A stretch of DNA of 64,000 nucleotides from Acinetobacter pittii (GCF_034064985.1 NZ_CP139249.1:2480001-2544000); one strand, 5' to 3'; shown: positions 53,576 through 63,393, counted from the stretch's first letter. The notes: generated by a model not told the origin, from the letters alone. Numbers and translations: made by a program.

Positions 53576-53646
53576 TATTATAACTATAGTTATTGTTAGT
53601 CAATAACTATAGTTGTTTTACTCGATATAACTTTAGTTATATATTT
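53576..53646. promoter_or_regulatory. Three-operator control region with divergent promoters
   Basis: Operators with the dyad ATAACTATAGTTAT lie at 53581-53594 (exact), 53604-53617 (one change) and 53628-53641 (one change), 23-24 bp apart. On minus TTGACT (53604-53599) and TAATAT (53581-53576) are 17 bp apart across operator 1. On plus TTTACT (53618-53623) and TATATT (53641-53646) are 17 bp apart across operator 3. The layout resembles a lambda-type immunity region. Confidence 0.85.
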
Positions 53647-53672
53647 GTTATAAGTTTGCTGGTGTGACCATT

Positions 53673-54344
53673 ATGGCTCTTAAAGACCGTTTAAAAGATT
53701 CTAGAATTAAAGCCAAAAAAACTCAGGCTGAAGTGGCAGAAGCAGTAAAAATGTCTCAGCCAGCCTATCAGGCTTTAGAATCGGGGAAAAATTTGAAATC
53801 TGCGTTTCTTCCTTTAATTGCTCAGTTTTTAGGTGTGGATGGTTATTGGTTAACAACTGGCAATACAGAAGATTCATTTAGAGAAAGCGACGTATTTAGC
53901 CCTACTGTGGTGAGTGCTGAATCTACCGATCAATATGTCTGGATTGAAGTTGTAGAAGCTAACTTTTCTTGTGGTACGGGTGAATCTATAGAGTTTCACT
54001 TTGATGCTATTAATGGAAAAATTCCTTTCCCCGCTTCATTCTTTAAAGAAAAACGTGTTGCTCAAGAATGCATGCGTATTATTAAAGCAAAGGGCGATAG
54101 CATGACCGACTACATTAAAGATGGAGATTTGGTGGGTATTGATATCTCACAGTCTGAAGTCATTGATGGTGAGATTTATGCGGTTTACTTTGCTGGCGAA
54201 GGAATGATTAAACAAATTTTTAAAGAAGCAGACGGTTCTTTAATTTTGCATAGCTTAAATGAAAAATTTAGAGATCGACGTGTAACTGAAGAGAACGGAA
54301 AGAACTTTAAAGTGATGGGCCGTCAGTTTTGGCGGGCAGGCTAA
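53673..54344 (+). CDS. CI-like phage repressor with S24 (LexA-like) autocleavage domain
   Basis: 223 residues from the ATG at 53673 (a GTG three codons earlier is possible). N-terminal HTH: RLKDSRIKAKKTQAEVAEAVKMSQPAYQALESGKN. The C-terminal S24 domain has the nucleophile Ser in AKGDSMTDYIKDGD and the Lys in YFAGEGMIKQIF. It should repress from the three upstream operators and be inactivated in the SOS response. The phage replication and integration genes are absent nearby. Confidence 0.92.
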   Translation: MALKDRLKDSRIKAKKTQAEVAEAVKMSQPAYQALESGKNLKSAFLPLIAQFLGVDGYWLTTGNTEDSFRESDVFSPTVVSAESTDQYVWIEVVEANFSCGTGESIEFHFDAINGKIPFPASFFKEKRVAQECMRIIKAKGDSMTDYIKDGDLVGIDISQSEVIDGEIYAVYFAGEGMIKQIFKEADGSLILHSLNEKFRDRRVTEENGKNFKVMGRQFWRAG

Positions 54345-54437
54345 TTAAGCTATTAAATATAGCTAAAATAATAATTTCATTGCTTTAATAGAGTTTACCT
54401 TTATATAACTTTAATTATTTATATAACATGTAGACAT

Positions 54438-54471
54438 AAAAAAACCTATCTCCATTAAAAGAGATAGGTTC
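54438..54471 (-). terminator. Terminator (minus strand) after the 77-residue ORF
   Basis: AACCTATCTC / GAGATAGGTT (54443-54452 and 54461-54470), with a T run on minus. Confidence 0.88.
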
Positions 54472-54495
54472 TCTCGATTTATTACCATGGTTTTA

Positions 54496-54729
54496 TCAAC
54501 AATATGTATTTAAACGATAAAGTTGATTAAATCCAGCGTAGAAGCTTTTACCATCTTGGTTTAACTCAATTTCTTCACCAGACTGAAGTTGAATTTTTTT
54601 ACCAACTTCGACCCAACGATATCCATCGAGAGAGTTTTGCTTACGCACGTGAGGAACAATCCTCACATTAATTTCGTTGCCATTTACGGCTGTGGCAATG
54701 TGCCACTCATTTACTATATTCACAATCAT
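54496..54729 (-). CDS. Hypothetical protein (77 aa)
   Basis: A short beta-rich protein: IVNIVNEWHIATAVNGNEINVRIVPHVRK...YRWVEVGKKIQLQSGEEIELNQDGKSFYAGFNQLYRL. No signal peptide. A clear terminator follows it. Not recognised; probably prophage-associated. Confidence 0.65.
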   Translation of the reverse strand: MIVNIVNEWHIATAVNGNEINVRIVPHVRKQNSLDGYRWVEVGKKIQLQSGEEIELNQDGKSFYAGFNQLYRLNTYC

Positions 54730-54904
54730 TCACTCATCACTGAGCTCATGTGATTTAACGGTATGTAATTAGAACGCTAGATTTAGGGTATGGACAGTTC
54801 GTCTAGAATTTAATATTTAGCTTTATATAGGGTTATTTATAAGCTAATAGCTTTTCATAATTTTTGTATTATGAAAAGTGGTACATCACAGAGCATAATA
54901 TTTT

Positions 54905-54981
<77 letters not shown>

Positions 54982-54994
54982 ATTGGAAGTAAGC

Positions 54995-55023
54995 TTTATA
55001 CGCTCATATATTTTATAAAGCAA
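54995..55023 (-). promoter_or_regulatory. Promoter of the initiator tRNA
   Basis: TTGCTT (55023-55018) and TATAAA (55000-54995) on minus with a 17-bp spacer. Confidence 0.7.
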
Positions 55024-55237
55024 ACTTTATTTTTTAATCGGTTGTAATTATTACCAATTCTCTTTTTATTATTTTTTCATTTTAACCATTCGGTCTAAAT
55101 AGCGATATCGATTTCCAGCTTTTAGTTGTTTAAATTGTTGTATTTATTTTAAACAGAACCTGATATTCATAAACAGCAATTGCCTTGGATGGGTGGCTTT
55201 TATACTATCTAGTTTGGCCCTTTAATCTTTAGTTCCT

Positions 55238-56503
55238 ATGTCTGAACCTCAGTTTTCCCTTAGTGAATATCTCGGCACAGTTCAGGAAGTTATCCGTCTG
55301 GCCTTTGATGAACCAGTTTGGGTAAAAGCAGAAATTCGAAATTTAAATGTTAAAGGTGGCCATTATTATCTAGAACTCGCAGAAAAAGATGCCGAGACAG
55401 ATAAAGTCATTGCTAGTTGTAAAGCCACAATCTGGAAATTTTCAGCAAGTAAAATTGTTTTAAAGTTTGAACGTGAAACTGGTATCGAAATCTCAAGTGA
55501 CTTAAATGTGCTTATCAAAATTAGAGCACGTTTTGATCCTCAATATGGGTTTTCGGTCAATATTGAAGAAATTGACTCAAGCTTTACATTGGGTGAAATT
55601 GCTAAACGTTATCAGCAAATTATTGAACGACTCACTCAAGAAGGCTTAATTCATAAAAATAAACTCCTCCCTACTCCTTTTGATATCCAAAATGTTTTAG
55701 TGATTGCCCCTCAAAATGCAGCGGGCCTCGGCGACTTTAAAAAAGATGCGGATGCTCTAGAGAGAAATGGGGTTTGCCATTTTGTGTATCACAGCGCGAC
55801 ATTTCAAGGAAATACGGCTGCAACCAGTTTGATTGAGTCTTTAGGTTCAGGTTTAAGACAATGGGCCAGCACATTTACATTTCCACCAGATTTGATTGTG
55901 ATTATTCGTGGTGGTGGTGCTGTTAATGACTTGGCTTATTTAAATGATTATGAGCTTGCCGCTCTGCTCTGCAAACGCAGTGTACCGATTTGGGTGGGAA
56001 TTGGTCATGAAAAAGACCGTACTATCTTAGATGAGATTGCACACCGTTCGTTTGATACACCGAGTAAAGTGATTGCTGGTATTCGCAACCATATTGTTGA
56101 GCGTGTACAAGAAGCAGTAGATAGTCTACAAACCATCAAGCTGCTTTCTCAGCATCAAATCACGACCTATCAAAGCAAGAATGATCAACTGCTTCATCAC
56201 ATTAAGTCATCCGCACAAAATCAACTTAACTCGGCGCATCGCTTGCTTGATCAGATGAGAGAACGTATTCAGTTCAGCTCACAGCAACAAGTTAAATTTT
56301 CATTAGCTCAAATCGAATCTTTAATGAAGGAAATTCTTTTGCAAAATCCTAAACAGGTCCAAGCCAAGGGCTATGCAATTGTCAGATCCGAAGGAAAAGC
56401 GATTCGCTCTATCCATCAAATTTCAAGCCCTGCCATTGCTATTGAAATGCAAGATGGTGTGGTAGAAGCCAACATTACACAGGTAATCCCAAATGAAGAA
56501 TGA
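55238..56503 (+). CDS. xseA: Exodeoxyribonuclease VII large subunit
   Basis: 421 residues, somewhat shorter than E. coli XseA. The N-terminal OB fold (SLSEYLGTVQEVIRLAFDEPVWVKAEIRNLNVKGGHYYLELAEKD) precedes the catalytic core (VLVIAPQNAAGLGDFKKDADAL, DLIVIIRGGGAVNDLAYLNDYELAALLCKRSVPIWVGIGHEKDRTILDEIAHRSFDTPSKV). The C-terminal helical region binds XseB. It degrades single-stranded DNA. It overlaps xseB by 11 bases. Confidence 0.96.
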   Translation: MSEPQFSLSEYLGTVQEVIRLAFDEPVWVKAEIRNLNVKGGHYYLELAEKDAETDKVIASCKATIWKFSASKIVLKFERETGIEISSDLNVLIKIRARFDPQYGFSVNIEEIDSSFTLGEIAKRYQQIIERLTQEGLIHKNKLLPTPFDIQNVLVIAPQNAAGLGDFKKDADALERNGVCHFVYHSATFQGNTAATSLIESLGSGLRQWASTFTFPPDLIVIIRGGGAVNDLAYLNDYELAALLCKRSVPIWVGIGHEKDRTILDEIAHRSFDTPSKVIAGIRNHIVERVQEAVDSLQTIKLLSQHQITTYQSKNDQLLHHIKSSAQNQLNSAHRLLDQMRERIQFSSQQQVKFSLAQIESLMKEILLQNPKQVQAKGYAIVRSEGKAIRSIHQISSPAIAIEMQDGVVEANITQVIPNEE

Positions 56504-56687
56504 AGAGTTAACCTTTAAGGACGCCCATGACATTTTGAAGAAAAATGCCGAATTATTAGAATCTCAAGAAAGCCCAGATATTGATAATTTAATGAAAATC
56601 GTTGAAGAATCGATTACTGCTTATAAAGCGTGTAAGTCACGTATAGAAGCTGTTCAGCAAGCTTTAGATGAAACATTTAAAGAATAA
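56493..56687 (+). CDS. xseB: Exodeoxyribonuclease VII small subunit
   Basis: 64 residues, short helical protein. LTFKDAHDILKKNAELLESQESPDIDNLMKIVEESITAYKACKSRI is the XseB helical hairpin. It overlaps the end of xseA, so the subunits are co-translated. The terminator lies right after it. Confidence 0.93.
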   Translation: MKNEELTFKDAHDILKKNAELLESQESPDIDNLMKIVEESITAYKACKSRIEAVQQALDETFKE

Positions 56688-56697
56688 ATTGAATAGA

Positions 56698-56738
56698 AAA
56701 AGCCCATTCCTACTTCTCATTGAAGGAATGGGCTTAGT
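56698..56738 (+). terminator. Terminator of xseAB
   Basis: AAGCCCATTCC / GGAATGGGCTT (56700-56710 and 56725-56735) with a 14-base loop, 12 bases after the xseB stop. Confidence 0.8.
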
Positions 56739-56949
56739 GAAATCCACTTAATCCTGAAATACAAAAATGTGGATTAGGTCACACTTTTGCATAAGCATAG
56801 TCCCATAACCATTTTAGATGTTCAATATTTTAATTGTGTCTGTAGGTTAGTTTGACTTAATTTTCACCAAATCTTAACTAAACTTCTATTATTAAGATCA
56901 AACCAGACACAAGCTCTACTCATGATTATCGTTAAACTTAATTTAAGAC

Positions 56950-57168
56950 CTATTCCTCGCTAAAAGGTCCAATTAATTGATAAATTTTGCCATCTTTTGG
57001 ATTTTCATAGAGTAAATCCATATTAGGCAAAATAATATCGTCATTAATTTCAATATGTTCAACGCTCCTATGAAGTTCAAGTGCGTGATCATTCATTGGT
57101 CTAACTTTTGCCAAAGCAATTGTTTCTTTATCAAACTGATCCTTGATAATTACTTTTAATCTTGTCAT
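56950..57168 (-). CDS. Hypothetical protein (72 aa)
   Basis: 72 residues, beginning MTRLKVIIKDQFDKETIALAKVRPMNDHALELHRSVEHIEIND and ending in an acidic tail (LIGPFSEE). A ribosome binding site-like AGGAG precedes it. It lies downstream of the LysE-type exporter gene on the same strand, about 47 bases away. Not recognised. Confidence 0.6.
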   Translation of the reverse strand: MTRLKVIIKDQFDKETIALAKVRPMNDHALELHRSVEHIEINDDIILPNMDLLYENPKDGKIYQLIGPFSEE

Positions 57169-57215
57169 GAAAATCTCCTGAAAATTAAATTTTTAATATA
57201 AATAATGGGTTAAGT

Positions 57216-57815
57216 TTAAAATGAGCTAATCGCAGAATAGCCGATTGGCATCGCAAAAAAAGTTAAAATAAATGCAGCCGTACGTTGTAAATTACGTTGG
57301 TTTAACCAAGTTACTTTGTTTGAAATTAATACGGTTCCAAAAGCAATCCATAAAAATGCAATGGGTGTAATTAATGATAAAAAAATAGCAATATGCACAA
57401 AATAAACGTGAAGCACTTCCCATGCTGCATGTGGAAAAATAGCAGAAGCAAAGAGTAAAGCTTTAGGGTTTAAAAGTGTTGCAACAAATAAAGCCTTAGG
57501 CGTAATCAGTGGGCTGTCTAATTTGATGTCATTTGTTGATGTTATCCAAAGTTTAAATGCAAGGTAGAGAATAAAAGTTGCACTTATTAACTTTAATAAG
57601 GCAGGAAGCCAAGGGATAAAATGTGAAACTGACTCCAGCAAAATACCCCACGAAGTAATTGCAATGAGATAACCCATCACTTCAGCAGGAATAAGTTTAA
57701 GAGACTGCTTCACCCCTGCTTGTATTCCGGCTGAGGCTAACAATGTATTCGTTGGGCCTGGAGTCAACAAAATGGTGACCACAAGTCCAATAAATATAAA
57801 TGACACCATAGGCAA
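57216..57815 (-). CDS. LysE-family exporter
   Basis: 199 residues with about six hydrophobic segments. The start FIGLVVTILLTPGPTNTLLASAGIQAGVKQSL and the segment LFVATLLNPKALLFASAIFPHAAW are family features (TPGP...N, LLNPKA). It exports a small amino compound; substrate unknown. Divergent spacing of over 400 bases separates it from the next gene. Confidence 0.9.
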   Translation of the reverse strand: MPMVSFIFIGLVVTILLTPGPTNTLLASAGIQAGVKQSLKLIPAEVMGYLIAITSWGILLESVSHFIPWLPALLKLISATFILYLAFKLWITSTNDIKLDSPLITPKALFVATLLNPKALLFASAIFPHAAWEVLHVYFVHIAIFLSLITPIAFLWIAFGTVLISNKVTWLNQRNLQRTAAFILTFFAMPIGYSAISSF

Positions 57816-58250
57816 CGAACTCTTTAGTTATGCTAGGCGAAATATGTCAAAAAGGAATATCTATTGTCGACAAAATGGTTGTAACAAGAAATATTAATAT
57901 TTAATTATTTATTTTTAAAACAATTAATTAAGTTAAACTGACCTTAAATTCACTTACAGTTTCAACAATTTTAAATATGCAAAATTGATCACAAAAATAG
58001 AGAATAACGAGCTATTTTTACAAGCTCATCAAAAAAACTAACTCGAGATTTTCACTCAAAAAAATAAGTTGTTATTTTTAATATATTGCACTCATTTAGT
58101 TTACTTAATAATCGTTTTTCTTACTTGAAATTTTCGAATTGATCAATATATAAACAACTAGAAATCGTGATTTTACTGAATATGATGTCTTGCTCCCCAT
58201 CAATTCATTGATCGCCGCTTTCATCACATAAATCAGATGATGGAGGATGC
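57816..58250. other. AT-rich gap
   Basis: About 435 bases, strongly AT-rich with runs of A and T. I see no gene, hairpin with a T tract, or tRNA; it presumably carries the divergent promoters. Confidence 0.4.
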
Positions 58251-58580
58251 ATGATGAATGCTTATGTTCGCCCTCATCCAGATGGTTTTAAATCTTATTT
58301 AGGAAAGAATCAGAAAACCGGACTCTACATTGTACGAATTGGTTGGACGGTTTATGAAATGAATGGCAATGGCTCTGTTGTGTACATTGTCAAAAATGAA
58401 GATACGATTCCATTGGATGTAGAAAAGTTTAAAACTGACCGTCCCAAAATTTATGCTGCTCTTCTAAGTGAAGTTCAGTTTCAACGCAAGAAACAACTTG
58501 CGATTGATCTCCAACAATCCAATATCCCTTCTTATGACCGTAAAGCCTACAAAAAACGCCGTGGCTTTATCAAATCCTAA
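58251..58580 (+). CDS. Hypothetical protein (109 aa)
   Basis: Small soluble protein. GGAGG precedes two adjacent ATG codons; either could be used. The N-terminal half is beta-rich (YVRPHPDGFKSYLGKNQKTGLYIVRIGWTVYEMNGNGSVVYIV), the C-terminal third is basic and helical (RKKQLAIDLQQSN...RKAYKKRRGFIKS). A terminator follows. Not recognised. Confidence 0.75.
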   Translation: MMNAYVRPHPDGFKSYLGKNQKTGLYIVRIGWTVYEMNGNGSVVYIVKNEDTIPLDVEKFKTDRPKIYAALLSEVQFQRKKQLAIDLQQSNIPSYDRKAYKKRRGFIKS

Positions 58581-58608
58581 ACTTATTTTCCTCTGTAAAC
58601 GCATATAG

Positions 58609-58632
58609 AAAAAGCACCCTCGGGTGCTTTTT
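58609..58632 (+). terminator. Rho-independent terminator
   Basis: AAAAAGCACCC / GGGTGCTTTTT (58609-58619 and 58622-58632), 28 bases after the 109-residue ORF. Confidence 0.9.
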
Positions 58633-59055
58633 CCGTTAACGACCTGTTGCGATTAATACAAACATACTCAGTATTAGTGTGCTTAATGATCGTTTGCAAT
58701 GTATGTGGACTTCATGCTCAGCTCCGTGAGCGTACTGATTAACGTTTTCCATTTCGTGTGCCCTTAAAGTTCACACTGATAATTTGCACAAATTTCAAAC
58801 AATAAGAAATTAGCCAAAAGTATTATATCGAATCAAATTTTAAACCTAATTTTTTTATCGGTATTTCGCGTTTTATAAATCAACTCGAACCGATCTAACT
58901 CAAATAGATGTAACATTCTTATACGAGGTTAACTCCCTATGGAGCGTTTGTAGACCTTTCATTTCAAACTCACCTGCCAAAGAAATGATTTTATAAAATG
59001 AAAAAAGATAACAATATTCTGTTTTTTAATAATAGTCTTCGACAGGAGAACTCTT
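58633..59055. other. Intergenic region upstream of the copper-binding protein gene
   Basis: About 420 bases. Nothing is clearly coding. The start of the next gene has AGGAGAAC in front of it, and its promoter must lie here; I do not see a convincing CueR-type 19-bp-spacer promoter. Confidence 0.4.
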
Positions 59056-59412
59056 ATGGAAATGCAACAAGAAACCAACCCTTCTTTATTTTGTGATACC
59101 TCTACCTCAATCCAAGCATGCATTGAATGTATGATTGCATGCAAAACCTGTGCAGCAGCCTGTTTGCAAGAAGAACATGTAAGTATGATGCGTGAATGTA
59201 TTAAGCATTGCATGACATGCGTAGAGATCTGCCAACTTTGTACGTCGTTAGAACTAAGAAACTCAGAACTAGCAGAGCCAGTAATGCAACTTTGTGCAAA
59301 TGCATGTCAACTTTGTGCAGCGGAATGCAGCAAACATGAGCATGAACATTGTCAGATCTGTGCGAAAGCATGTTTAGCCTGTGCTCAAGCTTGTCTTGCC
59401 TATCGTGCTTAA
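59056..59412 (+). CDS. Four-helix-bundle copper-binding protein (DUF326, Csp-like)
   Basis: 118 residues with 20 Cys, many in C-x2-C and C-x3-C spacing along four predicted helices (CIECMIACKTCAAAC, CIKHCMTCVEICQLC, CANACQLCAAEC, CQICAKACLACAQAC). This is the pattern of cytosolic copper-storage proteins. No signal peptide. It should bind Cu(I) in the bundle core and buffer it. It lies 1 to 4 kb from cueR, copA and copZ, which supports the assignment. Confidence 0.92.
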   Translation: MEMQQETNPSLFCDTSTSIQACIECMIACKTCAAACLQEEHVSMMRECIKHCMTCVEICQLCTSLELRNSELAEPVMQLCANACQLCAAECSKHEHEHCQICAKACLACAQACLAYRA

Positions 59413-59521
59413 ATAATTTTCCTGATGTAAAGCCTACGCTTCTTTAGATCGTAGGCTGATTAAAATACATTAAATAACAATAAATTATATATTTATTATT
59501 TAAGGAATACTTTTTTATAGG
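59413..59521. other. Gap after the copper-binding protein gene
   Basis: Short AT-rich gap, nothing seen except an imperfect AGCCTACG / CGTAGGCT inverted repeat (near 59430-59456) that could terminate the copper-binding protein gene. Confidence 0.4.
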
Positions 59522-59600
59522 CATAAAAAAAACCCGCATCTTGGGGAAAATGCAGGCTCTTAGATCTCCCACAACGACCATGAGTTCATTATTAAACTTG
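59522..59600 (-). ncRNA. Possible small RNA ending in a terminator
   Basis: On minus a hairpin CCTGCAT / ATGCGGG (59556-59550 and 59539-59533) is followed by eight T. No ORF leads into it on minus, so a short transcript starting near 59600 is possible. The promoter is not clear. Confidence 0.35.
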
Positions 59601-59756
59601 AACTTTAAACCGTTAACTAAATGTACAGCGAATAAAAATAAAAAGCAATACAGAATAGTCTGTATATTTGAAATATTTTATTATTTTTACATTACTTTTT
59701 CATAAATAAGTTAAAAATATAAGCTATCTCTACATAAGAAATAGTTTTTACAGGCA

Positions 59757-59935
59757 TTAAAAAAGCCCGTTTCACGGGCTTTTCTGCAACGGTGAGCAAT
59801 CTAAGATTTGTGTCTATCCATCTCTTGGTTTGCTCTTTGCTAGCTATATGTAAGGTCTTATCGTATCTTTTGCCCTGTCCCAAGTTTCCCTGTGGATCGA
59901 GGAGATATTACGATTACCTTAGGTACAGTTATAGC
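59757..59935 (-). ncRNA. Possible structured small RNA (about 165 nt)
   Basis: On minus a strong terminator AAAAGCCCGT / ACGGGCTTTT (59761-59783) ends a segment whose 5' part folds back: ATCGTA/TACGAT (59914-59909 with 59865-59860) and AAGGT/ACCTT (59920-59916 with 59856-59852). A -10-like TATAAC lies near 59930. The open frame at 59692-59883 runs through the terminator and looks non-coding. Confidence 0.4.
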
Positions 59936-60007
59936 ACATTATTTATTCATGGCTAGTCTTGTTCACGTTTTTTTACAAATGAATAAAATACGATCTAACC
60001 TTAATAT

Positions 60008-60415
60008 TTAAGGGTTTTCTACCCCATTTTGGTATTGGCGAGCATTATCGCAAATTGGATACCACTTCACTTTTGAAGACACAAAAGCATGAGAGATGAC
60101 TGACGTCGATATTTCCTCATTAATCAGACCTACCCTTAAACGCACCACCTCAGGTTTATCTAGACGTTCACTCCAGATCGGTGAACCACAAGTTTTACAG
60201 AACACTCTCTTTTTGTTTGGAGAAGCAAAATAAGCCTGTAAAAGCTTTTCACCTTGCACAATATTTAAGTTACTTTTTTGTACTTGGGTAATGGCAGCAA
60301 AAGCAGCTCCTTGTGCTTTTTGACATTGTGTACAATGACAAACCATGATGGGTGCTAATTCGCTATTAATTTGCAGTTGAATCCCATTACAAAGACAAGA
60401 AGCTGTATAAGCCAT
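60008..60415 (-). CDS. GFA-family (glutathione-dependent formaldehyde-activating-like) zinc protein
   Basis: 135 residues from the second of two adjacent ATG codons, which has better spacing from AAGGA. Zinc-binding Cys: SCLCNG, CHCTQCQKAQG and FCKTCGSPIW. This matches the GFA/CENP-V fold. A reaction with formaldehyde-glutathione adducts is known for one member; most are uncharacterised. 30 bases downstream of cueR on the same strand, so it may be co-transcribed with it. Confidence 0.92.
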   Translation of the reverse strand: MAYTASCLCNGIQLQINSELAPIMVCHCTQCQKAQGAAFAAITQVQKSNLNIVQGEKLLQAYFASPNKKRVFCKTCGSPIWSERLDKPEVVRLRVGLINEEISTSVISHAFVSSKVKWYPICDNARQYQNGVENP

Positions 60416-60444
60416 CATTTTTCCTTTTTTTATTTTAATGAAAC

Positions 60445-60846
60445 TTAGCTTACACCCACACCTTTTTCAATATGATCTAAGATGGCACAAGAAGCTTGTT
60501 GGTTACCGCAGCAATCATCGGCTGAAGCCTGCAAAATATTGACCATTTCTTGTAGATGAGCAATTTTCTGTTTTAATTCGGCAATGTGTTTTACGGTTAA
60601 GGCTTTCACCTCAGCACTCTGCCGATCTGTGTTTTTCCAAAGCGAAATAAGCTCTTTCATCTGTTCTGATGAAAAACCTAACTCTCTCGCGTGTTTTAAA
60701 AAGTTTAAAGTTTTAAGGTCTGTTTCTGAGTAAATACGATAGCCAGAAGCAGAACGCTGAGCTGCTTCAAGTAAACCGATTTCTTCATAATAGCGAATCA
60801 TTTTCGCCGAAATGCCCGAATGTTTGGATGCCTGACCGATATTCAT
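60445..60846 (-). CDS. cueR: Copper-responsive MerR-family activator CueR
   Basis: 133 residues from the ATG at 60846 (preceded by GAGGTGTGAG); four extra codons upstream are open. HTH: MNIGQASKHSGISAKMIRYYEEIGLLEAAQRSASGYRIYSE. The Cu(I)-binding loop is DDCCGNQQASCAIL, with Cys spacing as in CueR. It should activate copA and copZ through the 19-bp-spacer promoters at 63436 and 63491. Downstream of copA on the same strand. Confidence 0.95.
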   Translation of the reverse strand: MNIGQASKHSGISAKMIRYYEEIGLLEAAQRSASGYRIYSETDLKTLNFLKHARELGFSSEQMKELISLWKNTDRQSAEVKALTVKHIAELKQKIAHLQEMVNILQASADDCCGNQQASCAILDHIEKGVGVS

Positions 60847-60921
60847 CTCACACCTCAAATACTAAATTTGGTTTAAGACCTGCTGTCATGATCTTAAACC
60901 AAAAGTTGATTTTCAGCACGC

Positions 60922-63393
60922 TTACTGTACTGGCGCATGAAAGCGTTTTAAGCGTAACGCATTGCCTAAAACAAAGACTGAAGAAAGTGCCATCGCGCCT
61001 GCTGCAAACATAGGTGAAAGTAACACACCAAATGCTGGATATAGGGCACCTGCTGCAATTGGAATAAGTGCAACGTTATATACAAATGCCCAGAACAGGT
61101 TTTGGCGTATGTTTCGCATAGTTGCTTTACTTAGCGCAATTGCGTTCGGTACGCCTTTTAAACTGCCTGACATCAGCACCACATCGGCAGCTTCAATAGC
61201 AACATCAGTTCCTGTACCAATGGCTAAGCCCACGTCTGCTTGCGCCAAGGCTGGTGCGTCGTTAATACCATCACCAACAAAAGCTAAGCGACCATATTGT
61301 TTTTGCAGTTGGCGAACTGTGTCCACTTTGCCCTCGGGTAAAACCTCGGCCACAACTTCATCAATGTTCAGCTTTTTGGCAATGGCTTGTGCCGTATGAC
61401 GGTTGTCTCCAGTAATCATTGCAACCTTTAACCCAAGCTGATGTAAGGCCTCAATCGCAGTATAGGTTGTTTCTTTAATTGGATCTGCCACGGCAATAAT
61501 TGCTGCAAGTTGCTGGTCAATGGCAACATAGAGTGGTGTTTTGCCTTCTTCACCCAATTGAGCAGCAATCGCTTGGAATGAGCTGGTATCTAAACCAAGT
61601 TGGTGCATATAACGATCTGCGCCAATTTGTACTTTTTGGCCTGAAACTTCCGCTTCAATACCTGAACCTGTAATTGAGTTAAATGCTGTTACGGGTAATA
61701 AGTTTAAGCCTTCACTTTCTGCTGCTTGAACAATGGCAAGCGCAATTGGATGTTCAGACTTGGCTTCGATAGAGGCAACGAAAGTCAGCAATTGTTTACG
61801 TTCAAAACCTGATTGCACATTAAAGTCTGTCAGTGTCGGTTTGCCTTCGGTGAGCGTACCCGTTTTATCAACTGCAACGACCTGCGCTTCTTGTAAAAGC
61901 TGTAAAGCTTCACCTTTACGGAACAAGACACCTAACTCAGCACCACGTCCAGTACCGACCATAATAGAAGTTGGTGTTGCAAGTCCCATCGCACAAGGAC
62001 AAGCAATGATCAGTACCGCAACAGCATTCACTAAACCAAAAGTCAGCGCAGGCTCTGGCCCCAAAATAAACCAAACCAAGAAAGTAATTGCAGCAATTAA
62101 CATGACTACAGGCACAAACCACATAGTGACTTTATCGACTAAGTCCTGAATTGGAAGTTTAGAACCTTGGGCTTGTTCAACCATTCGAATAATTTGTGAA
62201 AGTACAGACGAAGAACCAACGGCGGTTGCCCGAATGTTTAGAGTACCGTTTTGATTGACTGTACCCCCGACCACCTGATGCCCTACTATTTTTTCAACAG
62301 GAACAGGCTCACCCGTAATCATAGATTCATCAATATAGCTGTGCCCTTCAACCACCTCACCATCGACTGGCACACGTTCACCCGGACGAATTTCTACAAT
62401 AGTTCCACTGACCACTTCGGCAACAGCAACTTCCACCACTTGACCGTCACGTTGAATACGGGCTGTTTTTGGCTGCATTCCTACCAAATGTTGAATCGCT
62501 TGCGAAGTACGTCCTTTAGCTTTGGCTTCAAAATATCGCCCAAGTAAAATTAAACTAACAATAACGGCAGCCGCTTCAAAGTAAACATTGACCGTGCCTT
62601 GTGGTAACACATGCGGCATAAAGGTTGCTACAACTGAGAAACTGTAAGCAGCCAAAGTTCCAACAGCAACCAGCGAGTTCATATCTGGCGCTAAACGCCA
62701 TAAGGCTGGGATACCTTTTTGGTAAAAACGGCGACAAGGAAAAACAAGAACTAAGGTGGTTAAAACAAACTGTAAAAGCCAGCTATTGTATTGACCAATG
62801 GTGTGCATGACCCACATGTGAAAAGCTGGAATTAGATGTGAACCCATTTCCAAAATAAACACAGGTAAAGCCAACACAATCGAAATGATCAAATCTTTTT
62901 TGAGCTGATCTAACTCTGACGCTTTTTTATCGAGTTGCTCATCTTGATTTTTTTCAGATACTTTCGCGTTATAACCTGCTTTTTTAACAGCGCGAATTAA
63001 GTCTTCAACATTGACTGAATTATCTGCCTGCACCCAAGCCTGCTCTGTTGCTAAATTGACTGTGGCTTCTTGAACGCCGTCTACTTTTTTTAGGGCTTTT
63101 TCAACTCGTGCAACACAAGATGCACAGGTCATGCCCTCAATAGACAACTCCACTGGCGCAGCTTTTGGAACATCATAACCAGCTCGTTCAACTGCTTTAA
63201 CCAATGCTTCACGCTGAATCGGTTGATTTGAATAAACAACGGCTTTCTCTGTTGCCAAATTAACGTTGGCAATTTCTACATTTTCAACTTTCTTAAGTGC
63301 TTTTTCGACACGACCTACACACGAGGCACAGGTCATGCCTTCGATTGGAAGTGTTTCACTATATGCTGGCAATTTTGTGTTTTTTGAGTCCAT
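60922..63393 (-). CDS. copA: Copper-exporting P1B-type ATPase CopA
   Basis: 823 residues from the ATG at 63393, which has AGAGGTG upstream; five further codons to a TTG are open. Two N-terminal metal-binding HMA domains each have GMTCASC. Eight membrane segments, the CPC motif in [18 protein letters not shown], the phosphorylated Asp in [15 protein letters not shown] in SEHPIALAI and [16 protein letters not shown] are all intact. It pumps Cu(I) out of the cytosol. Gap of 76 bases to cueR on the same strand. Confidence 0.98.
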   Translation of the reverse strand: MDSKNTKLPAYSETLPIEGMTCASCVGRVEKALKKVENVEIANVNLATEKAVVYSNQPIQREALVKAVERAGYDVPKAAPVELSIEGMTCASCVARVEKALKKVDGVQEATVNLATEQAWVQADNSVNVEDLIRAVKKAGYNAKVSEKNQDEQLDKKASELDQLKKDLIISIVLALPVFILEMGSHLIPAFHMWVMHTIGQYNSWLLQFVLTTLVLVFPCRRFYQKGIPALWRLAPDMNSLVAVGTLAAYSFSVVATFMPHVLPQGTVNVYFEAAAVIVSLILLGRYFEAKAKGRTSQAIQHLVGMQPKTARIQRDGQVVEVAVAEVVSGTIVEIRPGERVPVDGEVVEGHSYIDESMITGEPVPVEKIVGHQVVGGTVNQNGTLNIRATAVGSSSVLSQIIRMVEQAQGSKLPIQDLVDKVTMWFVPVVMLIAAITFLVWFILGPEPALTFGLVNAVAVLIIACPCAMGLATPTSIMVGTGRGAELGVLFRKGEALQLLQEAQVVAVDKTGTLTEGKPTLTDFNVQSGFERKQLLTFVASIEAKSEHPIALAIVQAAESEGLNLLPVTAFNSITGSGIEAEVSGQKVQIGADRYMHQLGLDTSSFQAIAAQLGEEGKTPLYVAIDQQLAAIIAVADPIKETTYTAIEALHQLGLKVAMITGDNRHTAQAIAKKLNIDEVVAEVLPEGKVDTVRQLQKQYGRLAFVGDGINDAPALAQADVGLAIGTGTDVAIEAADVVLMSGSLKGVPNAIALSKATMRNIRQNLFWAFVYNVALIPIAAGALYPAFGVLLSPMFAAGAMALSSVFVLGNALRLKRFHAPVQ

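Noticed and set aside
59692..59883. 63-residue minus-strand ORF
   Set aside because: It runs through a Rho-independent terminator hairpin and has no ribosome binding site; the region is better read as a small RNA candidate.
61733..62547. Plus-strand ORFs inside copA
   Set aside because: Antisense shadows of a fully intact CopA.
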